Below, piece after piece: positions 7,079 to 13,781 of a DNA stretch of 13,781 bases. Origin of the DNA: Pseudomonadota bacterium (GTDB taxonomy: Bacteria > Pseudomonadota > Alphaproteobacteria > UBA2136 > UBA6156); contig RFNJ01000115.1 in NCBI GenBank assembly GCA_009927255.1, forward strand, positions 1-13,781. The letters run 5' to 3'. The notes below the pieces were generated by a model. That model was not told where the DNA came from. It did no database searches and saw only the letters and a program-made list of their open reading frames with translations. A program made the translations under genes and the position numbers. Each line of letters opens with the position of its first letter. Position 1 is the stretch's first letter.

Positions 7079-7962
7079 TTCGCCAACCACATCAGCATAA
7101 TCGCCGCCACCACCACAACCGTCCCCGCCACCGGGCTGGCCTCATCCTTAATCCCCGCCCAACGGTGATAGAGCAGCAACCACACTGGCGAAAGCAACGC
7201 CACCATGCTCACATACGCGGGGCTTGGCCCCAGCACCAACGCGGTAAAAAACAGCGTCTGGTTCATCATCCCCCCCAGCGCTGCCCAACCGCCACTGCGC
7301 AAAAGCTTTGGCGTCATCAACGGCAGTTCCGGCTTAGGCCGCCACGGCAACAGCAACACCGAAAATCCACTGCTCGCACAACTCATCACAAATAAAAACA
7401 CAATTAACTTCGCCCCCATATCTCCCGGCACCATCACCATCCGCGCCAACACATCGCACACACCATAAAGCACCACCACGGGCATCACCGCTTTCAGGCT
7501 GCTCCAGCTCACGTCATTACGCCGAAAATTCCCCAGCGCCACCACCATCACCACCAAGCAAATCACAATGCCCAGGTCATTCAGCGGATTATTCAACACA
7601 TGCGCCCACGCCTGCTCATTCACCAAAATCCACAAGCCAAACACCAGCACCGCCTTCAGCGGCATATGAATAATCGCCACCCGCCCATTGTGCTTCATCG
7701 CCAAGTCGTTCTGTATGGTAAAGCCAATAATCATCGAAATTCCACTCACAATCGCCACCGCATAAAACCAACCATCCTGGGGCCACTCCTGCAACATCGC
7801 CAACGGCAACCAAAACACCGCCGAAATCCCCATCCGCCACATATTCAGCCGGAAGCTTTCTTGCCCCGCCCGCCGGTTCATCTCCACATTCTGCGCCGAA
7901 AGCACGCTGCTAGCTAAAGCCGCAAACAACCAAACCCACGCACCCGAAATCAGCAAATCCAT
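7075..7962 (-). CDS. DMT/EamA-like membrane transporter, first of a pair
   Basis: The protein has 295 residues and about ten predicted membrane helices. The central part contains HMPLKAVLVFGLWILVN (99-115) and ALGNFRRND (142-150), which line up with the second gene of the pair. Within the EamA fold, two five-helix repeats are expected. GAGG about 8 nt before the ATG at 7962 is a fair ribosome site. The stop codon shares bases with the start of the next gene (ATGA), so the two are almost certainly made together. DMT families include both single-gene transporters and obligate pairs, and the coupling favours a heteromer here by inference. Substrates could be amino acids, sugars or drugs; nothing in the sequence decides this. 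Confidence 0.78.
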   Translation of the reverse strand: MDLLISGAWVWLFAALASSVLSAQNVEMNRRAGQESFRLNMWRMGISAVFWLPLAMLQEWPQDGWFYAVAIVSGISMIIGFTIQNDLAMKHNGRVAIIHMPLKAVLVFGLWILVNEQAWAHVLNNPLNDLGIVICLVVMVVALGNFRRNDVSWSSLKAVMPVVVLYGVCDVLARMVMVPGDMGAKLIVFLFVMSCASSGFSVLLLPWRPKPELPLMTPKLLRSGGWAALGGMMNQTLFFTALVLGPSPAYVSMVALLSPVWLLLYHRWAGIKDEASPVAGTVVVVAAIMLMWLAK

Positions 7963-8030
7963 CCCACCACCCTCGCAAAATCAAAGCGTAACAACAATGC
8001 TAACGCTCAAGAAACGGCCATTAAACTATC

Positions 8031-8060
8031 TTTACAAAAATATATACAGTATGTTATAAA
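8031..8060 (+). promoter_or_regulatory. Sigma70-like promoter for the 116-residue gene
   Basis: TTTACA (8031-8036) and TATAAA (8055-8060) are separated by 18 nt within an AT-rich stretch. Transcription would start near 8067, giving a leader of about 27 nt with AGGAA at 8082-8086. Confidence 0.6.
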
Positions 8061-8093
8061 CAAGCTCTCTATCCCCTAACACAGGAACACCTC

Positions 8094-8444
8094 ATGACCG
8101 CTTATCAGCCCAAAGTTGGCGACCTCTGCATGTTCAAGTACGGAGACATCGTAATAAAAGAGCCGGGTGGGATGCGTATAACTACCGGGCCAGTTCTTGT
8201 TCAAATAGTACAACTTCCTAGACTTTTCGCTGGAGAAATCAGCATCCGTTATATTGAAACAGTAGGAGATTCATATCTTGATAGTATCGATTATCCCCTC
8301 GCAAAAGCTCATACTTTCCTAACCTTAGCAACCCCTGAGCAAATTGCAGCAGGTGTTGCCAAAGGTTTACAGGTTATCGAACAACGAAGAGAAGCCCTTA
8401 ATCAGCAAGAAGCTGCACTTCGCGCCCTGCTTCCAACAGCCTAA
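8094..8444 (+). CDS. Hypothetical protein, 116 aa, low GC
   Basis: I do not recognise this protein. Its first ~75 residues are rich in predicted strands and turns (VGDLCMFKYGDIVIK, then PVLVQIVQLPR and ISIRYIE), suggesting a small beta-barrel or SH3-like fold. Residues 80-113 (PEQIAAGVAKGLQVIEQRREALNQQEAALRALL) look like one long amphipathic helix that could form a coiled coil. No signal peptide or membrane helix is present. The ATG has a good AGGAA ribosome site 8 nt upstream and a clear promoter. A hand count of 8221-8280 gives 23 of 60 G+C, well below the neighbours, so recent acquisition is plausible. It stands alone between the divergent transporter operon and the convergent M16 gene. 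Its expression signals support a real gene. Confidence 0.72.
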   Translation: MTAYQPKVGDLCMFKYGDIVIKEPGGMRITTGPVLVQIVQLPRLFAGEISIRYIETVGDSYLDSIDYPLAKAHTFLTLATPEQIAAGVAKGLQVIEQRREALNQQEAALRALLPTA

Positions 8445-8461
8445 TTTCTACACGAAAATTT

Positions 8462-8485
8462 GAAAGGCCCTACCAAGGGCCTTTC
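8462..8485. terminator. Hairpin terminator between the 116-aa gene and the M16 gene
   Basis: GAAAGGCCC (8462-8470) and GGGCCTTTC (8477-8485) pair perfectly over 9 bp with loop TACCAA. On the + strand TCTGTTT follows; on the - strand AAATTTTC follows. It can end both convergent transcripts. Confidence 0.8.
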
Positions 8486-8503
8486 TCTGTTTATTAGCGC
8501 TAT

Positions 8504-9868
8504 CTACTCCGTCACCCGCAAGTTACCTAACTGCGCTTTGCTTCCCGCCAAAACCGCCAACGTCCGCCGGTCAGCACGCAAATATTTCCGCGCTACGGTA
8601 CTTACTTGCCCTACGGTAAGTGCGCGCAGTTCGCTTTGCCAACGGTCAAAGTCGGCCACTTTGCCACCAGCGGTGAGCCAAATGCCCAACCGATACATAC
8701 TGGTAAACCCATCATCGCGCGCATAAATCTCATCGGCCAAAATGCTGGTCTTGGCCTTCTTCAATTCCGCCTCGGTCACGCCGGTTTTCAGCAGTTTGGC
8801 CAGCACCGCATCCACTGCGGGGCCAATCTTATCCACCGTGATACCCACCTTTGGCTGCACCATCACATCAAACGTACCCTCCGCCGCACGCACGCGGTCG
8901 TAGGTGGCATAAGCATTATCCGCCAAGCCTTTGCTCACCACCAGTTCTTGATATAACCGCGCGGTATCGCCACCCCCCAAAATCTCACTCAAAACCCACA
9001 GCGCGGTGGCTTCACCTGCCACCACTTTTTCGCCCGCAACACCTGCCATTTCGCTGGGTGCGCGATACATTACCGCCCAGCTCGGCACCTTCACCTGCGC
9101 ATCCACCGCCACCAGCTCCAGCGGCCCGCTGCGCATGGGTTCGGGGTCAATGGTGCGTGGCGGAACATCCACCGGCTTTAGCTTGCCATAATACTTCTCC
9201 GCCAAGGGCCGAATGTATTCAGCTGTCACATCGCCCACCAAAATCATCGTGGCGTTATTGGGGGCGTAATGGCGCCGGTACCACGCCACCGCATCATCCT
9301 TGGTATATCCCGCAATATCCGCCGCCCAGCCAATAATCGGGTGGCCATAGGTATGGTGGGCATAGTGCGCACGCATCACTTTTTCGTTAAAGCGGTCTTG
9401 CGGATTACTGTCGGTCGTCAGCTTGCGCTCCTCAGCCACCACTTTGCGCTCGGGCTGAAAGACCTCGTCGTTCAGCGCCAAATTGACCATCCGGTCGCTC
9501 TCCAAATCCATCATGCTTTCCAGTTCCTGCACCGGCACCTTCTGGAAATACGCGGTAAAGTCATAACTGGTGAATGCGTTCTGAATCCCGCCCTTGCGCT
9601 GTACCAGCTTATCCATCTCACCAGCCGGATGGCGCGGCGTGCCCTTAAACATCAGGTGCTCGGTCATGTGGGCCAAGCCGGTTTTGCCCGGCAATTCATC
9701 CATCGCGCCTACATTGTACCACACGCTATGCGTCACCACCGGCACGCGATTATCGCGCACCACCACCACATCCATGCCGTTTTTCAGTTCAAACTGTTCA
9801 AATTCCATTGCCATACCTTTCACACTCATCAACACCAACGCTACGCACACCGCCACCAACCGGCCCAT
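8504..9868 (-). CDS. M16-family zinc metallopeptidase (processing-peptidase-like)
   Basis: This is a 454-residue, single-unit M16B-type peptidase. The N-terminus (1-20, MGRLVAVCVALVLMSVKGMA) is a likely signal peptide, so the enzyme should be periplasmic. The inverted zinc motif HMTEH is at 67-71: H67 and H71 bind zinc and E70 is catalytic. The third ligand is Glu147 in VVAEERKL, 76 residues on, as the family requires. The C-terminal half has the usual second M16 domain, with the glycine-rich ILGGGDTARLYQELV. Active-site residues are intact, so it is not an inactive partner subunit. It is the last gene of the operon, 12 nt after the DUF3035 gene. Some bacteria have a catalytic and an inactive M16 gene in tandem; no partner is present here. 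Its natural substrate is unknown. Confidence 0.92.
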   Translation of the reverse strand: MGRLVAVCVALVLMSVKGMAMEFEQFELKNGMDVVVVRDNRVPVVTHSVWYNVGAMDELPGKTGLAHMTEHLMFKGTPRHPAGEMDKLVQRKGGIQNAFTSYDFTAYFQKVPVQELESMMDLESDRMVNLALNDEVFQPERKVVAEERKLTTDSNPQDRFNEKVMRAHYAHHTYGHPIIGWAADIAGYTKDDAVAWYRRHYAPNNATMILVGDVTAEYIRPLAEKYYGKLKPVDVPPRTIDPEPMRSGPLELVAVDAQVKVPSWAVMYRAPSEMAGVAGEKVVAGEATALWVLSEILGGGDTARLYQELVVSKGLADNAYATYDRVRAAEGTFDVMVQPKVGITVDKIGPAVDAVLAKLLKTGVTEAELKKAKTSILADEIYARDDGFTSMYRLGIWLTAGGKVADFDRWQSELRALTVGQVSTVARKYLRADRRTLAVLAGSKAQLGNLRVTE

Positions 9869-9880
9869 TGCTTTTAGCCC

Positions 9881-10306
9881 TTATTCTTCGCTCTTGTTGC
9901 GGTCAAACCAGCGCTTCAATAACCCTTTTTTCTCCTGGCCTTCTTCTACCACCTCGGCCTTTTCCAAGTCGGCACGCACGTTGGGGTCAACCGCCACGCC
10001 GGTTTGTTTAATCAACAACGCATCCGCGCCATCCAGCGCTGCACTTTCACTTACCGTAACTGTTCCCGAAACCCCCGTAATCAACCCCCGCGCCTCGGCC
10101 ATTTTGCGCCCGCCCAGCACGGCTTCATAATCCGCCGCTTCGCGTGGTGGCCGCAGTTCAAAACTTGGCGGCACCGCCAAACTTGGGCCATCAATCACCT
10201 TGGTTTCATCGGGCAAGGTGCGGGCCATCAGCTTGGTTTCGCCGCAGGCTGTTGCCAGCAAAGCCACCCCTGCCATCATCGCCATATTCCACATTTTTTG
10301 TTGCAT
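9881..10306 (-). CDS. DUF3035-type lipoprotein (possible BamF-like)
   Basis: This is a 141-residue outer-membrane lipoprotein candidate. The signal sequence ends LLATAC with Cys21. The -3 residue is Ala rather than Leu, so the lipobox is slightly weak. The motif LAVPPSFELRPPRE (43-56) after a PDETKV segment is the hallmark I know from alphaproteobacterial DUF3035 proteins, which usually sit beside lspA as here. Some annotations name this family BamF, a subunit of the outer-membrane barrel-assembly machine; I mention that as a possibility only. The C-terminal third is charged (EEGQEKKGLLKRWF). The start is 2 nt after the lspA stop, and the next gene starts 12 nt after its own stop, so it is mid-operon. 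Processing would depend on LspA made from the gene before it. Confidence 0.8.
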   Translation of the reverse strand: MQQKMWNMAMMAGVALLATACGETKLMARTLPDETKVIDGPSLAVPPSFELRPPREAADYEAVLGGRKMAEARGLITGVSGTVTVSESAALDGADALLIKQTGVAVDPNVRADLEKAEVVEEGQEKKGLLKRWFDRNKSEE

Positions 10307-10308
10307 GA

Positions 10309-10797
10309 TTAGGCCCCCTTGTTCTTAAATTTCAAAATCTCCAGCGCCAACAACACCACAACCCCCACCGTTATGCAAGCGTCGGCCACATTAAACGTCC
10401 ACGGGAAAAGCCCATACGGATTCACCACCAAAAAGTCCACCACCGCACCATGCTGCACGCGGTCAAGCAAGTTCCCCGCCGCGCCGCCAATCACCAGCCC
10501 CAGGCCCAACTGATGCCACCCCACCCGCTCCTCCTCCGCCCCCAGCCAATGGATAAACCACCCACATGCCACCACCGCCAAGCCCCCCAACACCCACGGC
10601 GCCCACACTTCATCATGGAACAAACTAAAACTCATCCCCCGATTCCACCCCAAAATCAGCCCCAACTGCCCCTCCACCCACCACCGAAAGGGCGGGATGT
10701 TCTCCAAAACCCAAACCTTCGTCATCCAATCCAACCCCAAAGCCACCAGCGCCACCGTTAGCCCCCACCGCCGCTGTAATAAGTAACTATTCATCAT
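10309..10797 (-). CDS. lspA: Lipoprotein signal peptidase II
   Basis: LspA is the inner-membrane aspartic peptidase that cleaves prolipoproteins just before the lipidated cysteine. The 162 residues and four hydrophobic segments fit the family. Conserved blocks are LDWMTK (22-27), NRGMSF (52-57), GNLLDR (108-113) and FNVADACI (135-142). Asp112 and Asp139 form the catalytic pair. The frame stays open far upstream, but that part is a shadow of the preceding gene. The start is one of two adjacent ATGs (10797 or 10794) with GGAAGGGG immediately before them, overlapping the end of the 230-residue gene by 11 or 8 nt. The neighbour after it encodes a lipoprotein, a likely substrate. Confidence 0.95.
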   Translation of the reverse strand: MMNSYLLQRRWGLTVALVALGLDWMTKVWVLENIPPFRWWVEGQLGLILGWNRGMSFSLFHDEVWAPWVLGGLAVVACGWFIHWLGAEEERVGWHQLGLGLVIGGAAGNLLDRVQHGAVVDFLVVNPYGLFPWTFNVADACITVGVVVLLALEILKFKNKGA

Positions 10798-11479
10798 TTT
10801 CCCCTTCCAAAACCTGCGGCTGATAAACCACCGGCACCGTCGGCATCCCCTCCCGCACCTCATGGAAAACCTGCGCCATCCCCGCCGTGCCCACTTGGTC
10901 AACCACCTGCATTGTTTCGGCACTCCAGCGGCCAAAGTCATCGGCCACCAGCGCATCAATGTCCGCCTCCAACCCGCGGGTGGCCACATAAAAACCATCC
11001 CCCAATTCTTCCACGTAGCGGTCATGGGCTTCATCCAGCAGCACCATCGCGCAGGCCATAGTTTCCAGCGCGCTGTCTTCATCAATCTCAAACTGCCGCG
11101 CTAATTCCTGCCATTCCGCCAGCATCGCCGGGTCAACCGGCAAATCAAACGTCAACCCATCGCCACTCTCATTCAGCAACGCCGTGGCCTCCACCAGCGC
11201 CCGCTCCGGATGCCACCCACTCAGCGTAAACAACTCACCAATTTGGTAATGCGGATTCAACTCCGCCCCCTGCACATCGCGCAGCTGCACCACCACCAAG
11301 CGGCACTTGTGCTGGCGCAATGCCAACACCCAGCGCCAGTGCCAGTAGGCATGCTCCATCGCCTCGCCCACCGCACGGCTTAGCTCCTCATCTTCAGCAT
11401 CTTCCCACTCGGCCATGCATGCTTCTAGCACCCGCGCGGGCAGAAAAACCTCCTTGGTGGCCAGCTCGCGCTTGCTCAA
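10787..11479 (-). CDS. Unknown acidic protein, 230 aa, between ileS and lspA
   Basis: I do not recognise this protein. It is soluble, acidic and rich in Trp, Glu and Asp, with no signal peptide or membrane segment. Helical stretches run through it (for example EDEELSRAVGEAMEHAYWHWRW and the region around residues 125-170), and the C-terminal tail ends EGENDE. I choose a TTG start at 11479: it shares bases with the ileS stop as TTGA and has GGAGG 7 nt upstream. An ATG at 11506 would overlap ileS by 31 nt and add nine residues with no better ribosome site. The 3' end overlaps lspA by 11 nt. Coupling on both sides shows it is a constant part of this operon rather than a chance frame. A role linked to translation or envelope proteins is only inferred from position. 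Confidence 0.8.
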   Translation of the reverse strand: MSKRELATKEVFLPARVLEACMAEWEDAEDEELSRAVGEAMEHAYWHWRWVLALRQHKCRLVVVQLRDVQGAELNPHYQIGELFTLSGWHPERALVEATALLNESGDGLTFDLPVDPAMLAEWQELARQFEIDEDSALETMACAMVLLDEAHDRYVEELGDGFYVATRGLEADIDALVADDFGRWSAETMQVVDQVGTAGMAQVFHEVREGMPTVPVVYQPQVLEGENDE

Positions 11480-13781
11480 GCCACTGCCTCCTCGCAGCGC
11501 AAGCACAGGCCGTTCTTGGCTTCCAGCTTTTCATAATAGCGCCAGCAGCGTGGGCACTTATGGCCTTCATATTTATAGGCCGTGACTCCAATAATGCCCT
11601 CATCACCATTAAGCTTTAGTTGAGTACCTGAAACCCCACAAACCAACCTAACCATTTCGGTATCATCCGAAGTTATAAATTTTGATACATCTTTCCCAAC
11701 AAGAACCTCAATCTTATAATCAATATTAGCTCCGCCCTCGCCAGCTACTCTTTTTTTCTCTATCACAAAATTTGCCGCACTCCTTATTTTAAACAAAGCC
11801 TCCCACCGCCCCTCCTCCGCTAATCCTGTCACCCCGTCATCCGGTCGTCCGGTCATCCGGTCATCCGGCACAAAGTATTCCCCCAAATGCACACAAACCC
11901 CATACCGCTCCCGCCAAGCCTCATCGGTGGTGAACGGCATCAGCGGCGCAAGGTGCGTCACCAGCCCCTTAAAGATCTGCACCAGCACACTCAAACACGC
12001 CACGCGTTCGGGGCTATCAACCTTATCGCAATACAGTATATCTTTGCGCACATCAAAGTAAAAGTTCGAAAGCTCGGTGCCGCAAAACTCATACAGCGCG
12101 CGCTGCCCCTTATGGAACTGAAACGCCTCATAATGCCCCCGCACCTCGGCCAAAACCTTGCCCAAGCGGTGCAACATATACCGCTCCAACTCTGGCAAAT
12201 TCTCCAATGTTGCAGCATCGTCCAAGAAGCCATTCAGATTCCCCAACAACCACCGAAACGTATTGCGAAACCGCCGATACGCATCCGCCATGCTCTCAAA
12301 CGCGGCGGGAGAATAACGAATATCCTCGCTATAATCACTGCTCCCCACCCACAGCCGGATAATATCCATCCCATACTTCTGCAACAGCTCATGCGGCTCC
12401 ACACCGTTGCCCAGGCTCTTGCTAAACTTCCGCCCCTCACCATCCACCACAAAGCCGCTGGTCACCACGCTCTCATACGGCGCATCGCCATAGTTCGCCA
12501 CGCTGGTCAGCAGGCTGGAATGGAACCAGCCACGGTGCTGGTCACTACCTTCCTGATACAAATCGGCGGGCCGCTTACCATCGGTGCGATGAAACCGCTG
12601 CCCCGCCGCACTCTCTGCCCGCAGCACGTGCGCATGGCTCGTCCCGCTGTCAAACCACACATCCAAAATATCCTGCACATACTCAAAATCACTCACCGTT
12701 TTACCATGCTTGGCCAGCCAGCCCGCAGGGAAAAGCTCTGCCTGCCGCCCCGCCAAAATCCGCCCATCCCACGCATCAATCCCCTCCTTGGCAATCAGCG
12801 CCACCACATGGTCCCACACCGCCGCATCGGCCACCGGCTCACCACTAGCTTTATCCACCACGATGGTAATCGGCACCCCCACGCCCGCTGCCGGAAATAC
12901 ACCAATCGGGCCGCCCCTCAATCATGCTGCCAATGCGGTTGGCGCCATAGCCCGGCACCCACTCCACGCCGCGCACGCCATCGCGGCCATAAATCCGCTG
13001 CAAACTCGCCTCGCGCAATGTTTTGCCACCCAGCGCCGCAAGCGGCTTATCCATCGCCACAAACCACTGCTCGGTGGTGCGGAAAATCAGCTTCTCCTTG
13101 CTCCGCCAGCTTACCGGGTAGCTGTGCGGAAAGTCCTTCGCCGCCAGCAACAAGCCACGCTCTTTCAAGTCCGCCACAATTTCTTTCTGGAATGAGAAAA
13201 TAAACTTCCCCGCCACCGCCGTGCCATTTTGCAGCGGCGCCACCCAGTCCTCATACTTCCCCGCACTATTCACCGGGCAACGTAAATCAAGGCCAACCTG
13301 CTTGCCAATCACAAAGTCCTCCGCCCCATGCGCGGGGGCAATGTGCACCAATCCCGTCCCACTGTCGGTGGTCACATGGAATCCTTCTACCACCTTCCCG
13401 ATATAATCCTTCCCATACAGTGGATGTTCATATTCCCAGCCAACTAAATACTCACCTTTCAAAACACCGCCACCAAAAGAACTATCCAATTCTGCGTTTG
13501 GCCCCATATATTCTGCATTTAAGAATCCACATCTACCAAATTTTTCAAAAACTAATTCATCATCATGCAAACCAACTGCTTGCTGTTCAACAACCCAAAA
13601 TTTAGAGCCATTTTTAATTTGAGAATTATTAGACTCAATAACTTCAACACAACGATACTTGGCATCCCCCTTCACCGCCACCGCCCGATTCGCCGGCAAA
13701 GTCCAAGGCGTCGTCGTCCAAATCACCAAAAACTCATTTGCCCGCCCCACAATTGGCAGCGCCACATAAACCTGGGTGCTC
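11476..13781 (-). CDS. ileS: Isoleucyl-tRNA synthetase, 5' end off window, frame broken
   Basis: This class I synthetase charges tRNA-Ile. The window holds from the start of the editing domain to the C-terminus; the Rossmann HIGH part lies beyond the right edge. Seen in order are TTTPWTLPAN, the editing-pocket segment GTGLVHIAPAHGAEDF, GYGANRIGSMIEGRPDWCIS, WFDSGTSHAHVL, the catalytic lysine loop as RKFSKSLGN, and a C-terminal zinc ribbon CPRC...CLRC. The reading frame is interrupted: the upstream frame stops at 12851 and the rest is read in another frame from about 12921. Restoring one base at each of two places (listed separately) rebuilds the family motif exactly. Two low-GC patches (about 11600-11800 and 13440-13640) and a short tandem repeat lie inside. 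Either the assembly has errors or this copy is damaged. It is the first gene of the operon and overlaps the next by 4 nt. Confidence 0.93.
11829..11868 (-). repeat. 8-bp tandem repeat inside ileS
   Basis: On the + strand TCATCCGG occurs at 11837-11844, 11853-11860 and 11861-11868, with TCGTCCGG at 11845-11852 and a diverged TCACCCCG at 11829-11836. Because 8 is not a multiple of 3, three units encode 8 residues, giving PDDRMTGR then PDDGVTGL in the protein. It lies in the linker between the anticodon-binding region and the C-terminal domain, where length is tolerated only in steps of three units. Confidence 0.85.
12876..12894 (-). other. Two single-base losses causing the ileS frameshift
   Basis: On the coding strand, after codons for WCIS, the text reads TTTCC-GGCAGCGGGCGTGG-GGGTGCC. 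Adding one C to the CC run (12893-12894) and one G to the G5 run (12876-12880) gives S-R-Q-R-A-W-G-V-P, the invariant IleS motif. Without them the frame runs to a stop at 12851. Both sites are short homopolymers, which favours read or assembly error. Confidence 0.82.

Noticed and set aside
10..7982. GATTTTGCGAG present at 10-20 and, inverted, at 7972-7982
   Set aside because: An 11-bp match is expected many times by chance among all position pairs in a window this size, and no flanking similarity was seen.
8037..8053. TATATACAGTA resembling half of an enterobacterial LexA box
   Set aside because: The other half-site is absent, and alphaproteobacterial LexA usually binds a GTTC-type direct repeat.
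10798..11091. Extended N-terminus for lspA
   Set aside because: The extra ~98 residues have a composition unlike LspA and lie over the coding region of the 230-residue gene. The paired ATGs at 10792-10797 with GGAAGGGG upstream give the normal family length.

Overview
The window looks like chromosomal DNA from an alphaproteobacterium of roughly 55-60 % GC. The strongest clue is the minus-strand order ileS - small unknown gene - lspA - DUF3035-type lipoprotein - M16 peptidase. DUF3035 proteins are, as far as I know, confined to Alphaproteobacteria. I cannot name a genus. Away from the phosphoesterase gene, the + strand is strongly C-rich whichever way the genes point.

Layout. At 1-187 there is a non-coding segment with a long imperfect hairpin. 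mltA (lytic transglycosylase, +) follows and ends at a bidirectional terminator. It converges on a 651-residue minus-strand gene, which I read as a phage-type metallophosphoesterase. Upstream of that gene (3261-3811) is about 550 bp of non-coding DNA packed with small hairpins, including two diverged copies of one ~140-150 nt element. Next come a HIT-family hydrolase (+) with its own terminator, then a methyl-accepting chemotaxis protein (+). Two translationally coupled, paralogous 10-TM DMT/EamA-like transporters (-) follow, then a small low-GC gene with its own promoter (+). The right 5.3 kb is one tightly packed minus-strand operon running from ileS (cut by the right edge) through a 230-residue unknown protein, lspA and the DUF3035 lipoprotein to an M16 peptidase.

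How the genes fit together. The right-hand operon joins translation (ileS) to envelope biogenesis: LspA processes lipoproteins, the next gene encodes one, and the last is a secreted zinc peptidase. mltA also acts on the envelope. The chemoreceptor, HIT protein and transporter pair are separate housekeeping or accessory units.

Most worth a second look are four things. First, the lone phage-type phosphoesterase beside a duplicated hairpin element, where the strand composition differs from the host pattern. Second, two single-base losses 13 nt apart that break ileS exactly inside its WCISRQRxWGVP motif. Third, low-GC islands and an 8-bp tandem repeat inside ileS. Fourth, the coupled transporter pair. 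I found no tRNA, rRNA, CRISPR array, insertion sequence or recombinase gene.
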